Assembly: GCA_944380265.1 (NCBI GenBank) | Contig: CALWGY010000007.1 | Coordinates: forward strand, 1 to 64,000 | DNA: 64,000 nt | Source: an uncultured Clostridia bacterium | GTDB taxonomy: Bacteria > Bacillota > Clostridia > Christensenellales > UBA1242 | Direction of reading: 5' to 3' | In this document: piece by piece, positions 55,613-64,000 of the stretch | Position numbering within the stretch: position 1 is the stretch's first letter | Layout of the letters: each line of letters begins with the position of its first letter | The notes under the pieces: model-generated | Seen by the model: only the letters and a program-made list of their open reading frames with translations | The model's database searches: none | What the model was told of the DNA's origin: nothing | Made by a program: the position numbers and the translations under genes

Positions 55613-57178
55613 ATGGGAAAAAATATTAGAATGAATAAAAATCTAAATTTTAATGGCGCAAAATGTAATGGCTCGCTAAAATCAAAATTTCCAATTAAAA
55701 AAGTTGTTGACCCAGAACATTCACAATATATTAAAGTTGCATTAGAAACAAGTAAAATTTTAAACTTGCGAAGACAAGCTGCAATGAACAATATTTCTCA
55801 ACTTAAAAAATATGCTAGTGCAGCAAGAGATTATGCTAAATATGCTTTACGTGAACGTTTAGAAGAAAAACAAAGTAAAACTGGAGTAACATATCCAACA
55901 CCACAAACATTTTTGAATTATGAAATTGCACCTTCCAAATTAACAAAATCTGGCGATATTGCCACCCCAATTATTAAAAGTTCACTTGAAACATTAGCCG
56001 AAACATTTAATGTGGAAGACTCCATTCCAATAATGGCAGGAAACACTTTAATAAAACAGCTTATTAATGCTCCAAAAACAATTGTTGGCGAAATGGCTTT
56101 TAACGCAGTTGGAAAACATGACCGACCATGTTTTGTTATTAGAAAACTTTTAACTTGCAAAATCAACAACTTAACATATTTATTGCTTGCCGATGAAAAA
56201 TACTATCAAAACTCCCCAACTGTTGCATATCCCCTAACTTTAATTGCTTGTGGTGAAACAAGTTGTGCTTGTCAACTTTCCAGAATTGATAGTATTGGTC
56301 ATTTGGGAGCCGACATAGCAAAAAATTTGGAAATTGATGATCAAGTTTCAATAGAAATTCCTGATTATTTACTTGAAAAATTTGAATCTTCACATCACAA
56401 CGCAGTTCCATCAAATGGTAAAAAAAGTGGCACAGCAAAAAAAACACATGTTAGAAAAATTGCAGGAACACACCACATTCATGAACGCGATGACAATTTT
56501 GAACTATTATATGCTCTTTCACACATGGCAAAAACCACAATTTATAGATGTGAACCTCAAAAATTTTTAAAGTTTAATGCAAAAGAAATCAGAGCCGCAG
56601 ACTTTTATGTGGAAGGACTAGATTCAGCAAAAAATAATTATTTAGAAACATTAAAATTAATATCCGCTGCCACAACACTTGAACAAACCGATGCATTACA
56701 CAACTCTGGCGTTATTTCAACTGCACTTTTACAAGAATATTTTGCAAAAAAATATAATATAACAAATTTTCAACCAAACCCACAACTTGCCCAGTTTTTA
56801 GATGAGCTTAGAACATTTAAGCCAGACCGACAAATTAAATTTTTTGACGCATATTCACTTGTTGGTGAAAGACCATATATGTTAATTCCTACCCCACAAA
56901 ACAACAAACTTGAACAAGGCGTTAAAAAAATGGAAGGAAAGCTTTGCGACTATGACTATGCAAAAGAAAAACACCCAGAAATTGTTGAAGAATATAGAAA
57001 ATATAAACAAGCAAAACAAGCACAATCTGAAAACTCACAAACAAGTGTAACACCAGAAAATGCAGATAATAATGAAGAACAACAAGCACCTGTTCAAGAA
57101 CAATCAAATTTAACTTCAACAAACCCAAATGAACAAATAAATTCGCAATCAAAAAACAATGGTGGAAAAAGCCAATAA
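55613..57178 (+). CDS. hypothetical protein, 521 residues
   Basis: I do not recognise this large soluble protein. It has a basic N-terminus, a long helical segment (SKILNLRRQAAMNNISQLKKYAS), a central beta-rich part (IPIMAGNTLIKQLIN, CFVIRKLLTCKINNLTYLLLADE), a Cys-Xn-Cys patch (ACGETSCACQ), many Lys/Glu-rich helices, and a Gln/Asn/Thr-rich low-complexity tail of about 60 residues. No signal peptide. ATG at 55613 follows aaaggga; a promoter and a terminator (57186-57230) bound it. Confidence 0.75.
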   Translation: MGKNIRMNKNLNFNGAKCNGSLKSKFPIKKVVDPEHSQYIKVALETSKILNLRRQAAMNNISQLKKYASAARDYAKYALRERLEEKQSKTGVTYPTPQTFLNYEIAPSKLTKSGDIATPIIKSSLETLAETFNVEDSIPIMAGNTLIKQLINAPKTIVGEMAFNAVGKHDRPCFVIRKLLTCKINNLTYLLLADEKYYQNSPTVAYPLTLIACGETSCACQLSRIDSIGHLGADIAKNLEIDDQVSIEIPDYLLEKFESSHHNAVPSNGKKSGTAKKTHVRKIAGTHHIHERDDNFELLYALSHMAKTTIYRCEPQKFLKFNAKEIRAADFYVEGLDSAKNNYLETLKLISAATTLEQTDALHNSGVISTALLQEYFAKKYNITNFQPNPQLAQFLDELRTFKPDRQIKFFDAYSLVGERPYMLIPTPQNNKLEQGVKKMEGKLCDYDYAKEKHPEIVEEYRKYKQAKQAQSENSQTSVTPENADNNEEQQAPVQEQSNLTSTNPNEQINSQSKNNGGKSQ

Positions 57179-57185
57179 AATATTT

Positions 57186-57230
57186 AAAAAAAAGAACTTG
57201 AAATTTAATTTTTTCAAGTTCTTTTTTTTA
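57186..57230. terminator. intrinsic terminator between convergent genes
   Basis: Stem aaagaacttgaaa/tttcaagttcttt with A- and T-runs. Confidence 0.85.
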
Positions 57231-58553
57231 TTAAATGTTTTCTTTTAACAATTGTTCAATTTTTAAAATTGCATCATTAGTTTTAAGTTCATTTCCTTCA
57301 ACCATAATCCTAATAACATTTTCTGTTCCGCTTGGTCTAACAACCACTCTAAGTTCAGGATATAATTTTTCAATTTTTTCAATTTGTTTTTTAAGTAACA
57401 AATTTTTATCAAAACTTGCTCTAACTTGCCTTGAAACATTAACATTTTTAATTGTTTGTGGAACTTTTTGCAAGTGCAACAAAAACTCGTTTAAGTCAAT
57501 GTTTTCAGTTATAACAATTTTTAACAAGAACAACGCATTTAACAATGCATCACAAGTTGTGTTTAGTGTTGAAACGCAAATGTGTCCGCTACTTTCTCCA
57601 CCCAAGCAATAGTTGTTTTTTAACATTGCTTCAATAACGTTTCTATCTCCAACATCGGTTCTAATTAAATTTATGCCAAGGTTTTTAAAACTTTGTTCTG
57701 TTCCGCTGTTTGTCATAATTGTGCCAACCACCACTCTGGAATTTAGTTTGTTGGTTTTAAGCATATAACTTGCAAGCACAAACAACAAATCATCGCCATT
57801 TAACACTCTGCCATTTTTTAGCACAACAATCAATCTGTCAGCATCGCCATCAAAAGCAAAACCAAAATCACATTTGTGAAGTTTAACTTCTTCCTTCAAC
57901 TTTTCAACATTTAATGCTCCGCAATTAACATTAATTTTTTCGCCATAAGCATCATTGTTAATAAGCACAACATTTGCATTCAATTTTTTTAACACATCTT
58001 CTGCAATTTTAAAACACGAACCAAATGCTGTGTCAACTGCCAAATTAACACCACTTAAATCGCATCCAACTTCCGAAACCAAAAAATTGGTGTAAGTGTT
58101 AACCAGTTCTTTTGCGTGAATTATGTTTCCTTTGTTTTTAGATGCCGCAACATTTTTATCAATGTAGGCTTCAATTTCTTGTTCTTCTAAACAAGTGAAT
58201 TTGTAGCCTTTGTTGTTTATTAATTTAATGCCATTCATGTTTGGAGCATTGTGCGAAGCCGTTATCATAACGCCTGCCCCAACATCCAATTTGCTTGCCA
58301 AATAGGAAACGCAACCAGTTGGAACAATTCCAATCATTTTTGCCGTAACACCATAGTCACAAAGACCACTTGCAAACGAATATGCAAGCATATCGCCCGA
58401 AACCCTAGTGTCTTTTCCAATTAACACACTTAAAGTTTTTTTATGTTTTTTTAAATATATTGCCAAACTTTTTCCAACATTGTATGCAAGCAAACATGTT
58501 AAATCCTGATTAACAACTCCCCTTATTCCGTCTGTTCCAAAGTATTTAGCCAT
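57231..58553 (-). CDS. glmM: phosphoglucosamine mutase
   Basis: A 440-residue alpha-D-phosphohexomutase for UDP-GlcNAc and cell-wall synthesis. It has KYFGTDGIRGVVN at the start, the phosphoserine loop ITASHNAPNMNGIK, the metal loop FDGDADR and GGESSGH, and RPSGTEN near the C-terminus. The start is ATG 58553, chosen because gggag lies 8 nt upstream; the longer open frame to 58604 has no ribosome site and no homology. Confidence 0.97.
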   Translation of the reverse strand: MAKYFGTDGIRGVVNQDLTCLLAYNVGKSLAIYLKKHKKTLSVLIGKDTRVSGDMLAYSFASGLCDYGVTAKMIGIVPTGCVSYLASKLDVGAGVMITASHNAPNMNGIKLINNKGYKFTCLEEQEIEAYIDKNVAASKNKGNIIHAKELVNTYTNFLVSEVGCDLSGVNLAVDTAFGSCFKIAEDVLKKLNANVVLINNDAYGEKINVNCGALNVEKLKEEVKLHKCDFGFAFDGDADRLIVVLKNGRVLNGDDLLFVLASYMLKTNKLNSRVVVGTIMTNSGTEQSFKNLGINLIRTDVGDRNVIEAMLKNNYCLGGESSGHICVSTLNTTCDALLNALFLLKIVITENIDLNEFLLHLQKVPQTIKNVNVSRQVRASFDKNLLLKKQIEKIEKLYPELRVVVRPSGTENVIRIMVEGNELKTNDAILKIEQLLKENI

Positions 58554-58676
58554 AAACACACTCCCAAATTTAAAATAACAATAAGTATATATGTTACACA
58601 CCAATTGTTTGTTAAATTTGTTTTTTCAACAACTAGATTTTGTTTATTAAAACTAATTAAAACACAATTAATTAAA

Positions 58677-58712
58677 AAATGAAACCAAACTAAACAAATT
58701 TTGGTTTCAAAT
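58677..58712 (-). terminator. intrinsic terminator of trxB
   Basis: Stem ttgaaaccaaa/tttggtttcat with T-run. Confidence 0.8.
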
Positions 58713-58717
58713 TTTAA

Positions 58718-59644
58718 TTACTTATTTTGATTAATAAAACTGTTTGCGTTTGTTGCTGCAATTGCGCCATCGGCACAAGCAGTTACAATTTGCCTTAATC
58801 TTTTAACCCTAACATCTCCACCTGCAAAAACACCTGGCTGATTTGTTTCCAAATTATCATCAACAGCAACATAGCCGTGTTCATCCAAATGAATTGTGTT
58901 TCTAACAAGTTCGGTGTCAGGTTCTCTGCCAATGGCAATAAATGCACCGCTCACATTAACAGTTTTTTCTTCGCCAGCATCGTTAACAAATTTAACAGCG
59001 CTTAAAACATCTGTTCCCAAAAATTCTTTAACCATTGAATTGTGATTGATGTTTATGTTATGTTTATTGTTCATAATTTTTTCAAGTTCATCAAGCAAAA
59101 TTTTTTGGCAAGTAAATGAAGGCAAGTTGTTAATTATGGTTATTGATTTTGCAATGTTACTTAAATAAATTGCATCTTGAACAGCACTGTTTCCGCCACC
59201 AACCAAAACAACATCTTGGTCCTTAAAAATTGCACCATCACAAACAGCACAATAGCAAATGCCTCTGCCAATAAAGTCGGACTCTCCGTTAACACCCAAA
59301 GTTCTTGCTCTTGCACCCATACTTAAAATTATTGTGTTAGCAAAAACTTCCTTGTCTTCAACAATAATTAAATTGTTCATTGGCGAAAAGTTTATTGATT
59401 TTACTTCACCATAAATTGTAACAGCACCCAAAAGTGTTGCTTGCTCGTGCATTTTTGTTGATAGTTCCATGCCACTAATGCTAACAAAACCCGGATAGTT
59501 CTTAACTTCATAAGTTAAACTTGTTTGACCACCAATCATATTTTTTTCAATTATTGCAACACTTAGCCCACTTCTTAATGCATAAATTGCTGCTGTTAAT
59601 CCACAAGGACCAGCACCAATAATCACAACGTCATATTTTTCCAT
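58718..59644 (-). CDS. trxB: thioredoxin reductase
   Basis: A 308-residue NADPH-thioredoxin reductase of the low-Mr type: FAD-binding VVIIGAGPCGLTAAIYA, redox CAVC (132-135), NADP-binding VVLVGGGNSAVQDAIYLSN and the C-terminal PGVFAGGDVR. The start is ATG 59644 with taggag 8 nt upstream. No trx gene is adjacent. Confidence 0.97.
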   Translation of the reverse strand: MEKYDVVIIGAGPCGLTAAIYALRSGLSVAIIEKNMIGGQTSLTYEVKNYPGFVSISGMELSTKMHEQATLLGAVTIYGEVKSINFSPMNNLIIVEDKEVFANTIILSMGARARTLGVNGESDFIGRGICYCAVCDGAIFKDQDVVLVGGGNSAVQDAIYLSNIAKSITIINNLPSFTCQKILLDELEKIMNNKHNININHNSMVKEFLGTDVLSAVKFVNDAGEEKTVNVSGAFIAIGREPDTELVRNTIHLDEHGYVAVDDNLETNQPGVFAGGDVRVKRLRQIVTACADGAIAATNANSFINQNK

Positions 59645-59705
59645 TTTATCTCCTAACAAGTTTTTACAATTATATCAAATAAATTTTCTTTAATCAAACA
59701 AACAA

Positions 59706-60218
59706 CTATTTAGCATCTTTTTTATTTTTTAGTTTTTCAACATATCTATTTTGCATTTTTTCCTTAATAAAGTTTTTATATTCATAAAACTGGTCATCAA
59801 TTTTCATAATTAACGCATCATTGTTTGCTAAACAAATTAATAAATAATTTTTTTCTTCAATCATTTTAACAATTTTGTTGTAATCAAAACTTTGAGTTAT
59901 GGTTTGATCATTAACTTTTGATGTTATGTTTAATGTGTTGCCAAACACATATTCAATTTCCACATTATGATTTTTCAAGTTTTTTTTCATTTGTAGTTTT
60001 AAAAACACTTCTGGAAGCCCCACAAACAAAATAAGCACCAAACCTGTTGCCACAAACAAACAAATTGCAATATCAATTTTTTTAAGCACCACCGAAACAA
60101 TTGCTAAAATAATAAATGCAAAAGCAAAAATTAACGAACCAATTCTGGTTTGTTTAATCATTCCTTTTTGGCTTAGCATAATTAAATCTAGGTCATATTT
60201 TGTAACGTTTTTATACAT
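59706..60218 (-). CDS. YcxB-like membrane protein
   Basis: A 170-residue protein with two membrane helices (GSLIFAFAFIILAIVSVVL and IAICLFVATGLVLILFVGL) followed by a basic/beta domain (LNITSKVNDQTITQSFDYNKIVKMIEEKNYLLICLANNDALIMKI) like the YcxB domain of PH-fold type. Function unknown. The start is ATG 60218 with ggag upstream. Confidence 0.75.
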   Translation of the reverse strand: MYKNVTKYDLDLIMLSQKGMIKQTRIGSLIFAFAFIILAIVSVVLKKIDIAICLFVATGLVLILFVGLPEVFLKLQMKKNLKNHNVEIEYVFGNTLNITSKVNDQTITQSFDYNKIVKMIEEKNYLLICLANNDALIMKIDDQFYEYKNFIKEKMQNRYVEKLKNKKDAK

Positions 60219-60363
60219 TTTTTTCTCCAACTAATTCTAGTTTATTATACCATAATAAAATAATTTACCAAATTTAATAATTAATTAATTTTTAAAACTA
60301 AACTAATTTGACTAAATTTAAAATATATTTTAAAATTGATAAAAAAAATTTTAAGGTGTTACC

Positions 60364-60828
60364 ATGTCGGAAAAAGATGTTACCAAATACTTCACAAAAC
60401 TTGGCATACAAAACAAAATTATAACTTTAAACCAATCAGCTGCAACAGTTGCACTTGCTGCACAAGCATTAAATTGTGAAGAAAAGCAAATTGCAAAATC
60501 GTTAACATTTTGGCTAAATGACCAGCCAATTATGATTGTTTGCGCTGGCAACGCAAAAGTTGACAATAAAAAATTTAAGGAAACTTTTGGCGTTAAGGCA
60601 AAAATGTTAACCCCACCAGAAGTTGAAACGCACATCGGCCACAAAGTGGGTGGTGTTTGTCCTTTTGGAATTAAAGATGGCGTTAAGGTTTTTTTAGATG
60701 AATCTTTAAAACAAATGGAAGTTGTTTACCCTTCTGCTGGCAACGTTAATGTTGTAACAAAATTAACAATTGAAGAACTTGAAAAATATTCAAACTTCAC
60801 AAAATGGGTTTGTGTTACAAACTATTAA
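60364..60828 (+). CDS. YbaK/EbsC-type aminoacyl-tRNA deacylase
   Basis: A 154-residue YbaK-fold protein (YFTKLGIQNKI, ALNCEEKQIAKSLTFWLNDQPIMIVCAGNAKVDNKKFKETF, then GHKVGGVCPFGI) that hydrolyses mischarged aminoacyl-tRNA in trans; AKSLTF carries the conserved catalytic-site Lys. The start follows aaggtgttacc. Monocistronic, with a following terminator. Confidence 0.9.
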   Translation: MSEKDVTKYFTKLGIQNKIITLNQSAATVALAAQALNCEEKQIAKSLTFWLNDQPIMIVCAGNAKVDNKKFKETFGVKAKMLTPPEVETHIGHKVGGVCPFGIKDGVKVFLDESLKQMEVVYPSAGNVNVVTKLTIEELEKYSNFTKWVCVTNY

Positions 60829-60872
60829 CCCTAAACTTTAAATTATCTTAAATTAAAATATAAATATAATAA

Positions 60873-60905
60873 AAAATTAAGAGGCTTAAATTTTTAAGTC
60901 TCTTT
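60873..60905. terminator. intrinsic terminator between convergent genes
   Basis: Stem agaggctta/aagtctct with T-run. Confidence 0.75.
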
Positions 60906-61787
60906 TTTTGCCTTGCACGGATTAACATGCACAAAGCAATCTTTAACAAAATAAAAATTGTTTTTAGTTTCAATTTCAACATTTTCAGCAATTTTGTGTG
61001 CATCAATTAACGTTAAATTTTCATTTGCACAAATGTCCACTTCAACAAAAACTTTGTCGCCAAATTTTCTGGTTTTTAAATTGTCAATTTTCAAAACTCC
61101 ATCAATTTTAACAATAACATTAAAAATTTTGTTTTCAGTTTCTTCATCGCATGCCTCATCAGTCATTTTTCTAATTGCATCAACAAAAATTGAAATCGAT
61201 GCCTTAACAATAAACAAACATATAACAATGCTTGCAATTGCATCTAAAATTGGAACACCCAACATTGCACCAACAACTCCAACCAAACTGCCAACAGAAC
61301 TTAATGCATCGCTTCTGTGGTGCCAAGCATCGGCACAAAGAGCACTTGAATTAATTTTTTTTGCTGCCCTAATTGTGTACCAATACATTGCTTCCTTAAC
61401 CACAATTGAAACAACCGCCGAAACCAGTGCCAAAGTTCCAATTGTTAAAGCACCATAGTTTTGTGTAATAATTTTGTTAATGCCAACATATCCAATGCTT
61501 AGCCCTGTTGCACAAAGCATTATCGACAAAATTATTGCTGCAACACATTCAAACCTTTCATGCCCAAATTCATGATTTTTATCCGATTTTTTGTTTGAAA
61601 TTTTAACGCCAAACATAACAACAAAGGTGCTTAAAACATCACTGCCTGTGTGAACAGCATCGGAAATTGTTGCAATTGAATGCGTTAAAATTCCTGCAAT
61701 AAATTTAAATATCATTAACAAAAAATTGCAAATAATTGTGATTATTGAAACTTTATAAGCCAATTTTTTGTTGCTAATTAGTTCCAT
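60894..61787 (-). CDS. cation diffusion facilitator (CDF) metal transporter
   Basis: A 297-residue CDF antiporter with about six helices and the two metal motifs TISDAVHTGSDVLS and CADAWHHRSDALSSVGS, then a C-terminal dimerisation domain (VIVKIDGVLKIDNLKTRKFGDKVFVEVDI). Metal (Zn, Fe, Mn or Co) is not decidable. ATG at 61787 follows ggagaaaattt. Monocistronic. Confidence 0.92.
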   Translation of the reverse strand: MELISNKKLAYKVSIITIICNFLLMIFKFIAGILTHSIATISDAVHTGSDVLSTFVVMFGVKISNKKSDKNHEFGHERFECVAAIILSIMLCATGLSIGYVGINKIITQNYGALTIGTLALVSAVVSIVVKEAMYWYTIRAAKKINSSALCADAWHHRSDALSSVGSLVGVVGAMLGVPILDAIASIVICLFIVKASISIFVDAIRKMTDEACDEETENKIFNVIVKIDGVLKIDNLKTRKFGDKVFVEVDICANENLTLIDAHKIAENVEIETKNNFYFVKDCFVHVNPCKAKKET

Positions 61788-61894
61788 AAATTTTCTCCAA
61801 GAAAAAACAAAAATTTAAGCACAGCAATTTTGCCTGCTTAATTCATACTATTCCAAGTTTTAAAAAGTTGCTAAGAAAATATAAGTTTAGTTTA

Positions 61895-61925
61895 TAAAAA
61901 AAACACCAGTAAAACTGGTGCTTTC
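61895..61925 (-). terminator. terminator of the oapA operon
   Basis: Stem caccagt/actggtg with T-run on the minus strand, after the small gene at 61975. Confidence 0.85.
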
Positions 61926-61974
61926 TCATTGTTAATAAAGAAAGATAGGTTAAATAACTTATTTGTTTAATTTT

Positions 61975-62247
61975 TTACAATGCAATTGAACTAATTTTTT
62001 TAAGGCGTTTAAAAGGAATTGGTGTTGTTCTGGTTGAAACATTTTTGTCAATCCTTAAAACTTTTGCTTTTAACAATGTGTTGTTTTTACCAAATGGAAC
62101 ATAAACAAAATCGTTTTCCTTTAAAGCAACAATTTCAGTTATGTACCAATAAATTTCTCCTTTAAAATCACCATCAACAATTTCAACTTTTGCTAAATTT
62201 ACAAAATCAATTTCTTGCAGTTTTCCACCTGCCATTGAATGAATCAT
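61975..62247 (-). CDS. small protein resembling a stand-alone PriA 3'-end-binding fold, in the oapA operon
   Basis: A 90-residue protein whose segment AKVEIVDGDFKGEIYWYITEIVALKENDFVYVPFGKNN, then LLKAKVLRI, then PFKRLKKI resembles the N-terminal 3'-end-binding domain of PriA (the VPFG segment), a beta-barrel that grips nucleic acid ends. I infer nucleic-acid binding; this is weak. It starts 17 nt after the oapA stop with aaggtg 6 nt upstream, so it is cotranscribed. It lacks features I would expect of OapB (KOW type), so it is probably not OapB. ATG at 62247 is used; GTG at 62256 lies in the ribosome site. Confidence 0.65.
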   Translation of the reverse strand: MIHSMAGGKLQEIDFVNLAKVEIVDGDFKGEIYWYITEIVALKENDFVYVPFGKNNTLLKAKVLRIDKNVSTRTTPIPFKRLKKISSIAL

Positions 62248-62264
62248 AACTAACACCTTAATTA

Positions 62265-63047
62265 CTAATTTTGTTGATTAATAGTTTCATCTTTTAAATC
62301 TGATTTTTCACTTTCAACATCATTTAATGTTTCTTTATTTTTATCAGTAGTTATATTATCGCTAATTTTTTCAGCATTTGTTTGAGAACTGCTTAAATCA
62401 GTAACATCACTTCCCTTGTAATCTTTGTTTTTGATGTTATTTTTTTTATTTTTGTTGTTTTTGGCTGTTGCCTTACTGCTTTTCTTAAAACTAAAAATGC
62501 TCATAACTTTTCCAATAATTAAAATTATTTGGTCGCAATATTTAAGCGAAAATTTTTTCATTAAAGCCTTGCCACAAATTAAAAGTGAGGCAATAACAGC
62601 CGAAACCAACGATGCCACCACAATTCCAGCAAATTCAGACATGTTTTGTTTGATTAATGATGTTGTAACAGCAGCACCCGCAGCACCACTCAAAATTCCA
62701 CAAATATCACCTAAAATATCGGCAAATATGCTGGAAACTCGGTCAGCATTTTTTTGCAAAATTATCGCTTCTTTTGCACCTCTAACTTTTTTTGCAGCCA
62801 TTGCACGAAAATTTTTTTCATCACATGAAGCAACTGCCATACCAATCATATCGGTGATAATTGCAATGATTAAAAACACAATAATAACAATAATCGAAAT
62901 AATAATGCTTGCCTCGTTTAATGCAACTTCACTTAAAATACCAAATGCCATTGATAAACAAAAAGACAAAACAAGCACAATAAGTGGCCACTTAAAATAT
63001 TTAGCGAACTTTGATTGATTTTTTTTCTTTCTGGGGTTTGCAGACAT
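62265..63047 (-). CDS. oapA: OapA-like OLE RNA-associated membrane protein
   Basis: A 260-residue protein with four hydrophobic segments: PLIVLVLSFCLSMAFGI, SIIISIIVIIVFLIIAIITDMIG, IFADILGDICGILSGAAGAAV, FAGIVVASLVSAVIASLLI. The block MIGMAVASCDEKNFRAMAAKKVRGAKEAI matches the DUF21/CorB-like core I recall for OapA, the membrane partner of OLE RNA. A polar Asn/Lys/Asp-rich tail of about 65 residues follows. OapA homologues affect Mg2+ homeostasis and stress resistance. The gene starts about 125 nt after the OLE RNA 3' hairpin. ATG at 63047 is preferred, although aaggaga is 13 nt away; GTG at 63080 has no site. Confidence 0.85.
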   Translation of the reverse strand: MSANPRKKKNQSKFAKYFKWPLIVLVLSFCLSMAFGILSEVALNEASIIISIIVIIVFLIIAIITDMIGMAVASCDEKNFRAMAAKKVRGAKEAIILQKNADRVSSIFADILGDICGILSGAAGAAVTTSLIKQNMSEFAGIVVASLVSAVIASLLICGKALMKKFSLKYCDQIILIIGKVMSIFSFKKSSKATAKNNKNKKNNIKNKDYKGSDVTDLSSSQTNAEKISDNITTDKNKETLNDVESEKSDLKDETINQQN

Positions 63048-63171
63048 ATTAAAAAAATATTCTCCTTTTAGTTTTAACACTATTCTATCATATTTTATAT
63101 TATATTGTTTAACATTTTTGTTTTATTAATTAAAAATACAATAATTAACAAAACAAAAAATGTGATATATT

Positions 63172-63206
63172 AAAAAAATAGAGCCCAGATAATTAAGGGC
63201 TCTACG
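63172..63206 (-). terminator. 3' hairpin of the OLE RNA candidate
   Basis: tagagccc/gggctcta on the minus strand followed by a run of T; part of the RNA's 3' end or its terminator. Confidence 0.8.
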
Positions 63207-63763
63207 AAGACCACAGAATTAGTAAACCTTGTGTCATAGGTTCGGTCGGATTTCCCAGCCTTGTACTTAACGTCACCGTTAAAGCAGTTTCCTTTTAAAC
63301 AAGACATAACACCGAATCGCCACTCAGAACACACTATAATCCTACTTCTGCTAGCTACCCAGCAACAGTCTAGAAGTTTTCCTTAACAACCACATTTACT
63401 ATTCGCTTGTTTTGCAAACATAGTTTCATAGAAAGATGTGAATCAACTTTGGCCAAAATTAATTCGCATATATAATCTAATCCCCAGTATGCTCACTCAA
63501 AGCAGGCTACTCTGCACACGGCTTTTACCGCATTGCAGGTTCTTACCAAGAGAGTGGAAAATTTAATTTGCACCCTGTTTGGTCTCCGCGAAAATTGGGT
63601 CGACAGCTATATGCCATTATAACCTGCCCAATAATCTTAACTTCCAGCACAAACCCCAATTTGGGCAATCAAAGCTTGCACCAGAAACTTCATCGATGTG
63701 CCCTTCGACGCTATTTGCTTCGTCGTCCTAGCAATTGTGATTGACTAGAATACTGCATCTTCA
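63172..63763 (-). ncRNA. ole: OLE (ornate large extremophilic) RNA candidate
   Basis: A roughly 590-nt non-coding minus-strand stretch with long regions of GC-richer, hairpin-forming sequence, flanked by a promoter and a 3' gagccc/gggctc hairpin plus T-run (63172-63206). It has no open frame. Length, location directly upstream of an OapA-like gene on the same strand, and overall size (about 600 nt) fit OLE RNA, which forms a membrane-bound ribonucleoprotein with OapA. tmRNA (needs its tag frame and CCA end) and RNase P RNA (about 400 nt, ACAGNRA core) do not fit. Confirmed identity needs a covariance-model search. Confidence 0.8.
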
Positions 63764-63770
63764 CAATATA

Positions 63771-63800
63771 ATTATATCATATCACACAAAAAAAAATCAA
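63771..63800 (-). promoter_or_regulatory. promoter of the OLE RNA candidate
   Basis: Minus strand TTGATT (63795-63800), 18-nt spacer, TATAAT (63771-63776), placing the RNA start near 63763. Confidence 0.7.
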
Positions 63801-63945
63801 CTACTCGCAATTGCGTCAAACATTGTCCCAAACATAACTACAAATTGTTAAGATTCAAAATTTTATTAACTTACATTTAAACATTAATTTGTTAAATTAA
63901 AGCCGTGAAATTAAATTTGCATTCTTGTAAATTTGTTTATAAAAA

Positions 63946-63984
63946 CAAAAAAACCAAGTATTTCTACTTGGCTTATTTGGCTCC
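63946..63984 (-). terminator. intrinsic terminator of an unseen gene beyond the window
   Basis: Minus strand gccaagta/tacttgg with a gaaa-type loop and seven T residues; upstream lies the right edge of the window. Confidence 0.75.
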
Positions 63985-63990
63985 TCAAGC

Positions 63991-64000
63991 AGGGGCGACG
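63991..64000 (-). repeat. possible edge of a second copy of the left-end repeat family
   Basis: The minus strand reads cgtcgcccct, identical to 295-304 where the left array ends, and like that copy it is followed by a terminator hairpin. Only 10 bp are visible, so the call is tentative. Confidence 0.35.

Noticed and set aside
61975..62247. OapB or OapC for the small gene
   Set aside because: It lacks KOW and L7Ae-like features I would expect; a PriA-3'BD-like barrel fits better, at low confidence.
63173..63763. tmRNA or RNase P RNA
   Set aside because: No tag-peptide frame or tRNA-like ends, and no RNase P core motif such as ACAGNRA; length and neighbour gene fit OLE better.
63978..64000. 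3' end of a tRNA gene
   Set aside because: The minus-strand tail ends in a gcca-like sequence but the T-loop consensus TTCRANY is missing; the match to the left-end repeat is better.

Overview
This window comes from a very AT-rich, low-GC Gram-positive bacterium of the spore-forming Bacillota/Clostridia type, probably an uncultured lineage. Signs of this are the conserved Firmicutes gene order comEC-holA-rpsT-gpr, the minD-minE-spoIVFA-spoIVFB cluster, the ywlE-rpiB, uvrB-uvrA and rplM-rpsI pairs, a large Alu-type SRP RNA, strong Shine-Dalgarno sites, TTGACA/TATAAT promoters and intrinsic terminators throughout. Most of the window is chromosomal core. I see no prophage, insertion sequence, CRISPR array, rRNA or complete tRNA.

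Layout. 1-310: three exact-length 100-bp GC-rich tandem repeats. 317-5.6 kb: an ABC-F protein, a P-loop/CYTH fusion, a YwaF-like membrane protein and a divergent ThyX. 5.8-11.3 kb: gpr, a small unknown gene, rpsT with a long lysine-rich tail, holA and comEC. 11.4-20.4 kb: a tiny zinc-ribbon protein, a DUF4132 protein, the spoIVFB/spoIVFA/minE/minD cluster, an MreB-like actin, a Ppx/GppA-like protein and a tiny 2[4Fe-4S] ferredoxin. 20.9-30.6 kb: split TauE/SafE halves, a 1246-residue surface protein with an intracellular coiled coil, a GNAT protein, a LysM protein, a SpoVB-like flippase that seems to start with ATT, and a DUF421/DUF4363 pair. 30.6-41 kb: a compact four-way-junction repeat or RNA, uvrBA with LexA-like boxes, two winged-helix-like membrane paralogues and an Ig-repeat surface protein. 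41-53.6 kb: a Cys/Gly/Asn-rich micro-protein, hflX, ywlE-rpiB, rplM-rpsI, a probably leaderless P-loop kinase gene, typA and a HEPN-like/CBS protein. 53.7-61.8 kb: SRP RNA, a DUF2726 protein, ung, glmM, trxB, a YbaK deacylase and a CDF transporter.

The most notable system is at the right end. A roughly 590-nt structured RNA on the minus strand (about 63763-63173), with its own promoter and 3' hairpin, lies directly upstream of a multi-pass membrane protein that resembles OapA. Together they look like an OLE (ornate large extremophilic) RNA-OapA ribonucleoprotein locus. A small gene downstream, whose product resembles the PriA 3'-end-binding fold, is in the same operon.

Sporulation-related functions (Gpr protease, SpoIVFA/SpoIVFB control of pro-sigmaK processing, a SpoVB-like flippase) suggest at least an ancestral sporulation programme. 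Identifications rest on motifs, gene order and recall of the families; no searches were run.
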